Source of the DNA: Aulostomus chinensis | Taxonomy: Eukaryota > Chordata > Actinopteri > Syngnathiformes > Aulostomidae | DNA length: 64,000 bases | Assembly (NCBI GenBank): GCA_037954235.1 | Contig: JBBMOA010000004.1 | Span: 15,248,601-15,312,600, forward strand | Direction: 5' to 3' | Shown: positions 51,170 through 62,000 of the stretch, in pieces | Position numbering within the stretch: the first letter of the stretch is position 1 | Layout: each line of letters opens with the position of its first letter | The notes under the pieces: generated by a model | Databases searched by the model: none | What the model was told of the DNA's origin: nothing | What the model saw: only the letters and a program-made list of their open reading frames with translations | Program-made: the position numbers and the translations under genes

Positions 51170-54100
51170 ACAGTACTGCTGAAAGTTTTTGCCACACAGA
51201 AGAAACAACTTACCAATGTCTGTTCAACTGTCTGAACATTAAACCGCACTCAAAGTTCAACTTGTCACCGATGCATCTCGCGGCCGTCCCCAGAGAAGAT
51301 TTCAAATTGGGGAAAATAAATAATAAGATGAGATGTTTTGTAAAGTCTCAGAATAAAAATCAGCAGCATTCAAGCACCCAAACACACACTCGCACAGAAT
51401 ATAATAAAGTTGCAGTTGTGTTTAAGTAGGAAAAGATATACAGTATATATAACAGTTCTTCTGAAAAAGCTCCAGATTTGTCAACCAAAAAAAACAACAA
51501 AAAAACCCCCCACTAAAACCTGTATTTCTCCAACTCTTCAGCAAATAAAAAAATGAAATTAAAAAGAAAATTATAGATTTCTTGCTTCTACGTCTCTGCT
51601 TTACATTAACCCTAAAGTTAAAGTTATCGGGTCTAAATGAATGATAGTCAATACATAAAAAGTCTAGATTTATTACTTTTAGCACATTGAAGCTAACATC
51701 GCTTTGAAGACAAAATTTGGCTGTGATAATCACGTGTTTAATGAAATAAAGTAAATTGAAAGTGCACAAGTACTTAAGAGAACTAATCATATTGATTTCA
51801 GATCGCTGGAAGAGTTAACTGTGGAATTCACTCACATCTGTGAGATTTAAGATGGCGTGCAGTTGAAGGCAAAGCAATGAAGTCCAGATATCAACAATAC
51901 TGAGTTATTCATAGAGGTGCAATGTACCTATGCAAGCTATAAGACGTTTGAATCCCCAACCCCGCAGCTATCGTGGCCGATAATCATTTTATTTGCAAAT
52001 ATGCTTCACATATGGTCGGCAGCAGCCGCTGGGACTGAACTAGAACATTAAAACTCATGTTTACTGGACAAATCCTGATTTATTGAGACACATTCCGTCC
52101 TTGCCAGAGTTGAAAAGGATATCCAGATGTATAGACTGTAAAAAAGAAAAAAAGAAAGCTCCCACAGCTGCACACCTTACGGCCCCCAACACGCATCTTC
52201 CGAGACCAAAATTAAGGCCGAGGCTTCAAACGGCTCCCACGGAAACTCTATCACACTCTCCTGAAATGCCATGCAGTGTTTACATCTGCGAACCCGAGCC
52301 ACAGCTGTCAAAATTACGTTCACAAAGACTTTGATAACGATAAATACCTGCAACGCAGCTGTAAAAGTGTCAATTCAAATATGACTTTCTGTAAACACAC
52401 CATTCACACAGTCCATGTGCTGGATTTTACAGGCTGCTGTTTTTTTTTTTGAAGTGTTGACTTCAGGAGAGGAATGCTGGGTAATCTGATCAATAATGGC
52501 CGGTAGGAGCCACAAAGTTCCTCATAGAAATATGAAAAGACAAATTAATTATTCATTCCTTCATTTTTTCTATCTATATCTACTAGATTCAGGTGATTAA
52601 AAGGCAATTTAGGTGTGTTGTGGTGCATCAATCCGGATATATTGCTGCAACGTGCAGAGTTAATGATCTGAAAATGTGGCCACTTCCATCGGAATCACGC
52701 CAATTCCTAGATATTAGACGCTTATGTGCAATTTTTCTGTAAGAGTTCCAATTATATTTCTTGTCAAACCATCACTGGAATCATCACCATGTGACGCACA
52801 ATCACAGTCGGGGCCACAACCGCTTTAACGCTGGTGTCATGTAGTGCTAAGCTAAGCTAGCCTCTATTTTCATTGTACTACAAAATTGGGAGTGCCACAA
52901 TTGAAGGTGTGCAAGGGATTTTACATTAAAAAAAAAAAAAAGGATCAACAAATTAAGAAAGTGTAGGAAAGTGGATGTGACAAGAAAACGCGTGGGACAG
53001 AAACGAGGACAGGTGGTGATGTGGTAATTAACACTCACCAGAGTTGATTCATTTCAGCAGATTATGTGACCACGTTAAGTCAGGGTCACCTGGGATACCT
53101 GGTGGGTGTGTCAGGTGTCAGCCAATCAACAGCGAGTACTCCTCCTCATTCATACTGGTCAATTTTAAAGTAAAACGTATCAACAACAGCGATGATAAAC
53201 GGCCCAATACATTAAATGGAATTCCAACACTTTCCTACTTTTCGCAGCAAAACCACCGACTTTCCTTGACGAATATTTAAAATCCGCAAGCTTGCGCACG
53301 TTCCCCGGCGTTTGGCCGATTTTTCGATAACGTACGAGAATCTTGACAGTTTCACGCGTTGCCCAGAGTGATACAGACATGCCATTCAGCACGAGTTTAT
53401 TTCAATAAAAGCGCCTGTTCTCATTAAACATCTTTCTCTCATTTCCCCTTCAAAACCAACGCACCATCTGTCTTTATTGTGTGAATCTAAACTCTCAAGG
53501 CCGTGCACACGAACAGCCTCATGTTTAATTGTTTACTTCCTACGGGGCGTTGGAGAAGCTTTTGACTGAATAGAAAAATCTCCCTCTCATGACCAAGTCT
53601 AGGTCACTCCCGTTCACTCCCATCAATCTCGGGGGGCAAAAGTTTCTCTCATTCTATTCTAATTTATGCCCCCCCCCCCCCCCCCGCAACTGATAAATAC
53701 ACTCACTTTGGACGTAATATCCACTCGATCTCCTCTTCATCTCAGAGCACAATCAAACCCACGGCTGACAGAACAATTATTTCTTACATTCGTATCCTTT
53801 CAAGCCTACAGAAGAATCTCAGTCACATTTTAGATTGAAAAAAGAACCCACACACACATTAACCACAAATGTATACACCCAAGTGAAGTATTTCTACACA
53901 AACTGTTAGTTTATTCTAAGCAGTTGCTGATTACCCTCTGGGATGGTTTATACTCAACACTTTCAAGCGGAGTATTTTTGTTTGCCAACAGACTGACAGA
54001 ACATTTCTTAAGATGCAGAGACAGACTGCGGCCAGGTTGTAAAAGTTTACAGACTCCAGCTCCAGCTTTGAACAGAAACACCACCCCCGTATAAATTACA

Positions 54101-57100
54101 GTGGAACACCACCGACACCACCACCAGCAGCCGATGCCAAAGACGCTGTATACGAGTCCAGTCCTCTTGACATACATGATGCATGAAATTCCATAGTAAT
54201 GTTGGCTTGTGTGACCACATGAAAGCAACACAACATCCATCACTGTGAAACACATAGTTTAGCCCCAGACGTTTCTGTTCGACTCACGCTGGGAAACTGT
54301 CAAGCAAAAATATAGAACGATTCTGATGTCGTGTCAAAAGAATCCATTTGGTATGAAGAAATGGTGCTAAACAAACACAAAACTAGGTTATCAAAGTAAG
54401 TAGATATCAACTCCCTTAAAAAAAACAAAACAAAAAAAAAAACCCTGTTAATACTGGTCAAATACTGTAGAGCATAACTTTTTGTTTCATATGAAGATGA
54501 ACTCAGAGAGCGTCATCCAAAGGGTAGCACCTCCTGAACGTTAGCATCACTCCGAACGTTAGCATCACCAGGGGTACGAAGAGCTAATGAGATTTTATTC
54601 ATTGAATTTAGGATGATTCCAGAAAATAAAAACTTCCTCCATGCATGTTTTGACCAGGAAGATAATCATTAATGAACAGAATTGTGATTTTTGAACAGTA
54701 ATGGCTAACCGCTAGCTAACATTATTTCATTTCACGTTGCCACTTTTTAGTTTTCCCAAGCAAATACAGTGGAACAACTTTTAACCTTTTGGTAGAAACC
54801 AGCTCATATAAATTGGATGAAAGCTTCCAAATTCACAAGCAGTGCATTACATACTTATGTATCTCATGTTTTAGAGGAAAAGTAATGTAGGCTTGTGCAC
54901 CCTATTACACGCCGTTAACCACAACCTCACAAGAACATTCTTTCTCCAGGTGCCGCTATGGTACCTGTACCGTGAGAGCATCCCAGTGTGGTTGAGCAAT
55001 CTCCCAACCACCCTCATCATCTGTTAACCATCAATCAACGCCTTCCTCCACATGACACTCATCATCATCATCAGACAGCAGGCTTTTACAAAGTCGTCTT
55101 GAAACACTTTCTGAAGTTTGTTTCCGTCTAAACTATCCCACGGATGAAGAGTCGCCCACATACACATCGAAACACACGCATACCTCAGAAACCACTGCTT
55201 TCTCAACTGTGGGGGTACTGGGAAGTGGTATTGTCCCTGTGTGATATTTGAGAGTTCACAAAAACAGAGATATACTGAAAGTGGATTGACTGCAAATGAA
55301 TGATAAAGCATCTTATTTGGAATCCGACTGGACCAGTTGTGACATTACCAGGAAAAACACGAAGCATTCTGCCTTCAGACCCTTAAACTTTTGGGTTCTC
55401 TATTCCATGGCCCCTCATTACACATTGAATTTTCTATTCGCGGTCATTTAATTTGTTTTAATTGAACCTCAACATCTAAAATTATCCAATCATTTGCAGG
55501 CGAAAACAAAGAAAAAGTTGCCAAAAATAAATATGATTTACTGTTCGTGGTTCAGTCTCAGGTTAATAACTATAAGGCCATAAAACGTCTGTGGTTCTTA
55601 TGAAAACACAACCAAGAGACACACAAGAAGACATTAACTATTGAACTCGGGGCAAAATAATCAATGGATTTATAATTTCATGGAGAAGTTGATGGCTTTC
55701 CTATTCATTTAGAACATAATAAGAGCTTATGAAGCCAAAATCCTGAGGTCTTTGTGAGGAAATCCATCCTCAGGCACTGAGGCCCCGCGAATAAAAATAT
55801 TACGCACAAATATAAGGTTTCAATTTGTGCTGCCGCACTGGACCTCTTAATCTGTCACGTCCAGCGCTGAAGCTTTTTAAACATGCCATCTTCTTTTCTA
55901 AGATGCCTCTAGAAAGTTGTCATTTATGGCCAAAGCTAATTTATTGCAGAACAGAAGCAAAATCAGCGAATGGTCAAACAAGATTGTGTCATATTCCCCA
56001 AACATCCTTAAAAAAAAAAAAAAAAAAAAGGTTTTGACTTGAGCCACTGGAAAATCCTAAAAAAAAATAAGAATCCATTTGACGCTCATATTTTTAATAA
56101 AGTTCTGAATATATGCTTGAAACTGAAGCTCCCAGTATCTGATGAGCTTCATGAGCTCTGGCGTGGCGTTGTTGTCCCTTTAGCTACAATGTAATGAGAA
56201 TAGAGCGTGTAAATAATGTATGCGTATCTGTATGTGATGCAAAGAGGCCTCAACATATGGGAGTTGTGAATCTGGAAGCAGCTCCCAATTCTCCCTCATG
56301 GGCGTCTCCTGGCAAAGAGTGTGAACCGCATGCTAATGCGTGTGCATCCTCTGGGTCGTGTGTTTCTATCTCGTCAGCATCAGCGTGCCCTATTCTCCAC
56401 TGCAGTGCGTGTGACTTCTGCAGAAAATTAGGGCCGTCTTCCTATAGCTGACGGAAGAAAGAAAAAAAGAACTGACATGTTCTTCATGTGCTGACTCGAG
56501 CCAAAAAAAAAATGTTTGTTCTTTTGAAACTTTTTCCTAAAACCGGGTGACAGTGATAGAGTGTTCTTAGCCAGAAGAGTAAGAGATCCAGAGCAATGGG
56601 GAACAAGAGGTGCTTCAAAGTAGGTCACATGGTTATAATATAGCACAAATAATCTATGCATGACATAATGGGAATGTATAAGGAGTTTCCTTCAACAAAA
56701 CCCCGAAAACAGCATCTGCCCAGCATTGTTTGTCATTTTGTGGGGCAAAGGAAAAGCAAATATCGCGCCTGCAGGACCAACATTGATGACTTCATGGGCT
56801 TTGTATACATTACAGCTGTATTCATCTGCTGTAACGTGTTGATTTTCATTCACACAAGCCATCAAGGGTATCTGAGATTCCATCAATAACTTAAGTATGT
56901 TGGAAGATGCATAAAGAACATATTTAGCATGTTTGATCCAATTCAGCCGGACTCATCGAGACCCCAGTGGTGAGAGGAGATGAACACTACATCAGCACAC
57001 AAATAAATTCTTCACCAAAATGGAGATTTGTCTCCCTCCAGTGGTTCTCTCCTGTAATTGACCCGGCTCCCTGAAAGCCACATCACAGGAGAAGGGACAA

Positions 57101-57480
57101 TTTCTCAACCACTGGACTGTGGACCATGGGTAGGCCTGAAATGAGCTACGAAATACTTTCAAGTTGATGGTTCCTTTTCACAGGGATATTTTTTTGTAAG
57201 TAAGAAAAATTGTCATAAATATGGAAATTATATACTGAACATTAATTTTATTTGACATGGCATCAATTTGAGACAGAGTGCGGCAAGCTAACGGTAATGC
57301 TGTGGGGTGGGGCAAATCATGAAAAACGTACTGAAACAAACGAGCGAAACAGGAGCCCTACCATTTCACGAGGGGGAATTTTATATTGGTTTGTATGTAT
57401 AATCTACATGACATCATAGTCCAAAACCAAAGCGGAGTGTCGCTTTGAAGAAGCAACCCCAATGTACACCCATCTCTGGT
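51170..57480. other. Non-coding stretch
   Basis: No exon supported. It contains 17 C at 53669-53685, a CpG-richer patch at about 53180-53360, A/T runs at 52928-52941 and 56010-56029, and a duplicated GAACGTTAGCATCAC near 54537-54569. Open frames up to 122 codons show no recognisable domain. Confidence 0.55.
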
Positions 57481-57636
57481 TGGACTTTATTAATATATTT
57501 CAAATGGATTACGAAATAGACAAGATTGCATTATCGATTTAACAGGCGAGAACCTGTTTCAAGAACGAATAGGTGTCCCTTCAGGTGGAAAAGAAACCCT
57601 GGAGTTAAGATGCATCAAAACCCTGGCAGAATTCTT

Positions 57637-57915
57637 CCATCCATCCATTTTCTATCGCTTATCCTCTTAAGGGTCGCGGGGGGGCTGGAGCCTATCCCAG
57701 CAGCCTTCATGAGTGAGGCGGTGTTCACCCTGGACGGGTCACCAGTCCATCGCAGGTCCAACACATAGAGACAAACAACCATTCCCTCTCACAGCCTCGT
57801 CCCCTCTTGATGTCTTTGGAGGAAGCTGGAGTACCAGAGAGAACCCACACAGATACAGGGAGAACATGGAGACTCAACACAGAAAGACCCCGTGCTCCAG
57901 TCAGGGATCAAACCC
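57637..57915 (+). repeat. Common teleost interspersed repeat, internally shortened
   Basis: It begins CCATCCATCCATTTTCTATC and continues TTAAGGGTCGCGGGGGG, GGAGCCTATCCCAGC, CACCCTGGACGGGTCACC, GATGTCTTTGGAGGAAGC, AGAACCCACACAGAT, GGGAGAACATGGAGACTC and GGGATCAAACCCG. These landmarks are, from memory, diagnostic of a repeat found in very many fish genomes. About 40-60 bases between CTCACAG and CCTCTTGATG appear deleted. Family name not assigned. Confidence 0.88.
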
Positions 57916-57991
57916 GTTTAACTACAAAAATGGTAGCCTGTTCAAAGCAATTTTCAGTTAGACAAGTCTTTATCCAACGATATCATAGAAG

Positions 57992-57997
57992 TTTATT
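57992..57997 (-). terminator. Candidate tspan11 poly(A) signal AATAAA
   Basis: This is the first canonical AATAAA I see on the minus strand downstream of the tspan11 stop, about 1.03 kb after it. An ATTAAA variant lies closer, at 58499-58494. Either would give a 3' UTR of about 0.5-1.05 kb; the longer one would include the AT microsatellite at 58085-58134. This is inference from the hexamer alone. Confidence 0.3.
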
Positions 57998-58079
57998 TTG
58001 AATGGTATACTCAGAAGTTCGTGCACATGCTGATGGTTGACTTTGTTAGCTTAGCAACCACTTTCACAAATCAATTATT

Positions 58080-58084
<5 letters not shown>

Positions 58085-58134
<50 letters not shown>
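58085..58134. repeat. (AT)n microsatellite, about 25 units
   Basis: Pure AT run lying within the probable 3' UTR or immediate downstream region of tspan11. Confidence 0.95.
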
Positions 58135-58139
<5 letters not shown>

Positions 58140-59031
58140 ACCTGTAGCACTAGGAGGTCGCTTTACATGCAACACATATCAACTTGGTTAAAAGAGGAAA
58201 AAACATTAACAATGGAAGGGTTGTGCACACACAGTACTCTTACTATTCTAACTAAGCAAAGACATGGTTTGGTCAAGAGCACCTCTACTGAGGTGCTAAG
58301 GCTGCTCATGGTTCCATTTGTAGTAACGTTTCAAGTGCAAGGCTTAGAAAACATGATCCTAGTAGTCTTTGGCCCACAGCTCAGCTTCTCCACAGATATT
58401 GACCCCCACTGCTAACCACCAGATGGCGCCATAAACTCAGGGATCTTGAAGGCTTTTGACAACCATGATCGTTGCAAACGACACTGGTGCAATTTTAATA
58501 CCTATCCAGTAAAGGTACTCCAGTTGTACGACCCAATTTTCAGGAACATATGATACATACAAATATAAACTGTATCTAATTTGCTGCCAAATATCCAAGT
58601 GCATCGTCAGTATCCTTTTTAGGCACACAGTTAAGGTGGAATTTATAAATTCTTCAGTCTTTCAAAGATACAGCCATAAATAATCTAAGTGTCCTGCTCA
58701 AGCAGCAGAATAACCAATAATGGGCCACCATGACATCAATCTGCACTGTGACAACAATAATTCACATCATTATTAGCTGAGTGGGAAGCAATGGGAGCAA
58801 AGTGTTTCCCCTTTTTGTCCTGTTGAAAGTGGATAACTGATCTGAACCAAGGCAAGGAGCCTTGATCAGAGTATTAGACTGACCAATCAGGATCAGAGTT
58901 CAGGATTTAAGCATATTCAGTGACCTGGACCATGACGGGACATTTGGCCTTAACGTGAGATTAGAGGTTGAAGTTAGGGGTCAGCGGTGTTCCGTCTGCC
59001 TGTTGAAGGAGTGGTGGAGGTGGAGGTATTC

Positions 59032-59091
59032 TCAGTAAGGCTCCATCTTGATTCTTCTGTACAAGCAGCAGGTGAACATCATCCCACAGAT
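59032..59091 (-). CDS. tspan11: tspan11 terminal exon: end of span 4, cytoplasmic tail and stop
   Basis: This exon encodes 19 residues plus TGA (59034-59032), beginning ICGMMFTCC and ending MEPY. The acceptor is CTGTTTTCAG. It lies 2.7 kb from the preceding exon and is far too short to show up as an open reading frame by itself. It was found by looking for the expected fourth-span ending. Juxtamembrane cysteines (TCC) are candidate palmitoylation sites, as in other tetraspanins. The tail contains YRRI, which fits a tyrosine-type sorting signal. Confidence 0.9.
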   Translation of the reverse strand: MCGMMFTCCLYRRIKMEPY

Positions 59092-62000
59092 CTGAAAACA
59101 GGAAGTTTTTAGGGTCAAAGCTTACTGCCGAGTCACAGCAAAGGAAGAAGAAGAAGCTTGACGAGTGTTTTGGACTGAAAGAGAGGGGTTAAAGGTGAAG
59201 GACTGCTGGAAGGAGGGTTTGTAGCCGGTTACCATGCTGTGCAGCCATTAAAATAACACGCTAGGGATGCAGAAGAGGAGGTATTTTTTGTGCAAATAAT
59301 CATTTTTAGTCAGTTTTCTTCTACAAGGGAACATAGCTGGGAATAAAAGGAGAGACCAGCGGGGACAAATATTGACTGAGGCAGCTGGGTCTGACAGACT
59401 TGATGGATAAACCAGCGAGCGCCCAGATTCTGCCTGAAAGCTCTTTGAGAAGCCTTATTGAGCAAGTCAGCGTTGTGTATTGACTCATCACAATCTAGAC
59501 ACACTCGTGTCTTTTATGCCCTTATCTGACGCCACCCCAAATGATAACGAAGAGCATGGAAGAAGGCTGACACGTCGGCTCACTGGACAATGACATGGGA
59601 CTTGAGCGGGGGTGGCTATGACAATATTTACTATGCAACAACGGAAATCTGACAATATTTGTACGGTGGCGCAAATCACGTCTGGATTCCCAGGTGATCT
59701 CTGTGGACTGGTTTTTCTGTTTTTCATGGAGGCTGAAAATAAATCTGATGAGGCATTTTCACATTTTTACTGAACCTCGTTATACATTTAAAAGAGCTGG
59801 GTGAAAGGATGTCAAATTTCTTGGCTGTGGTTCACCAAAATAGCAGTGCAGGGGCACAAAACCCGTGGCACAGCATGGTGAGATTCCTCTTCCATAAGAG
59901 AAGTTGGCACCAAACACTTTGACATGTTTCGTAGCTCAGTGGTACCTAAGGGATCCGGTCAGTGCCAAAAAATACCGGCCTTCCATACCTGTCCCTTCCC
60001 CCACAAGAATCCAAGGATTAATCCTGGAAGCACAACGGAACGGGAGACAACAGCCCTACAAATTTCAAACCGCCAATACAACGCGTCAGCAATTGTCAAG
60101 GAACTATGAGGATAATTTAAAAAAAAATAAAATAAAAAGGTGATTAAAAACAAAGTTTACTGTAAAGATTCTAAAAAATATTCGGAGGCGGCAGGAGCCT
60201 GAAGCTTCTCCTTCTGTTCGATCACTGTCCGTTTTGCCACAGATTTCAGATCGAGTGTGGACTGCTAGCAAAGCTTCCTCTGCAGCTCTTGCTAAAGGTT
60301 TGTGCGGAAACGAAGACAATTAGCCTCTCAGCTGGTGGTTCAGTGTGTGTTTCTTGCGAGTCTAGCAAGGGCACACACGGTAATTTTGTCCAGCATCGGA
60401 CATCCGCGTGAGGAAACGAGGACTGGTCTCCCCAGGAAGTTCTGCAGTCCAAAAAATGACTCGCTCGCTTACAATGAAATGTGATGGTGGTCAAAGGAAA
60501 ACTGCTGTAAGGAAAATGAGAACGAACTCCTGCCAACAACATATTAATGAAGCACCATTTAGCTTTTGATTAAGCAAGCTATTCTCCTTGTGTTGGACTT
60601 TTCTTGAGCAATCGCATCGTTATCAGCCATATGAGCCCATTATCACATGATGAAGAGTACAGATTTACAATGCGCAGCAGCCCCCAAAAAAAAGAAAAAA
60701 GCCAAGCAGCTGCATGCGTCACACTCAGCCAACATATTTAAAAACTGCAGACATGCAGAGGAAAGAGTCACACAAGGACAAGCGTGCAGAGAGATTTCCA
60801 CAATGATGCCCTCAAACCTTGTAGCTCCAGTGGATTAAAACACAACAGTTGAGCTCGAGCTCATCACAATGCACCAAACTCTTCTTCCTCTTCTTTATAG
60901 AGCAGATAGACAAAGCAGGCTGTCAAGACTGCCCCGGCCAGCTACGGTGACACCACGCACACGCACAAACACACACATTAGTGCACTGTGCCATTTATGA
61001 TCAGTCAGATCCAACATGAATTCAAAATCAATTTTAGTCAACGGACAAAGAGTGAAAGGACAGAAAAGAGCACCAACATTCAGACGAGACATTTAGTACA
61101 CCTACAATACAAATGGAATGCAGTATAATCAGCCTGAGAAGTATTTTCTTTGTAGTTCATGTGTATTTCTTCAGGCAAGTTCTCGATATTCTTGCACTTC
61201 ATGAATATAGTCAGCATAATCCCTTTAATTTAGAAATGTTAAATTGAATTTTCACATGAATTCCCTTGTTTCCAGCCTTGAGCAGTCCAGAGGAATCGCA
61301 TGACTGATTTCTTATCCTTGATTATCACGGTGGTGTGTCAGTTTGTCTTTGCTCTCTTCGACTAAGACCAGGTATGTTCTCCAGTCAGCAGCACGCAGAA
61401 GTGAATACCAGGCCAAAGTCCCTCTGGGACTAAACAGTCTCTGATCCGGCTTAGCAGAGAGAAGAATCCACGCTGGTTTGTTTGGTTTCAGCTTTCTTTT
61501 AAGTTAATAACAAAGAGGTGCTGTGCGGCTATAAAAGGGCTGTTAGCCAACACAAAATTTTAAATAGCAAGGTTTTATGCCTCCTTTGACTCCATTAGCT
61601 CTAAAAGCTTGGGTCCATCTCAGAAATCAAATAATGGGAATGAACATCAGATAATGATGACTGGACGGAGGACGGCTGGCCTCTTTGTCCAGGGTCGGGT
61701 AGGTGAAATTCAACAAAAAGAAAACAAGACAAAGGACATCTATTCATCTTCTTGAATAACAGTCTGATATAAATAAGATATCCGACTTACCTGGAGACAG
61801 GCCACTCCTATCCCCACAGCACCGACGACCAGAAGGTGGTCCGCAAGAAACTGCTCTAGCTTATTGATGCAACCACCCTGCAGAGGTTAGAAGTTAAGAA
61901 TCCGATCCTGAAATAAAGGGGAATGAAAACCTTGAGAGCGAGCTTAGTGTATCAGTCGTGCATCTACTAACCTCCACCTTATAGATGTTGGAAGGGTGGT

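Noticed and set aside
53911..54255. 114-codon minus-strand frame followed by AATAAA-like sequence
   Set aside because: Peptide unrecognised. A hexamer alone is too common in AT-rich DNA.
56194..56451. Cysteine-rich 85-codon frame
   Set aside because: Cysteine spacing fits no family, and the frame contains microsatellite-like codons. No signal peptide or splice sites.
57895..57916. tRNA B-box-like GGGATCAAACCCG
   Set aside because: It is the end of a common interspersed repeat, with no A box or cloverleaf.
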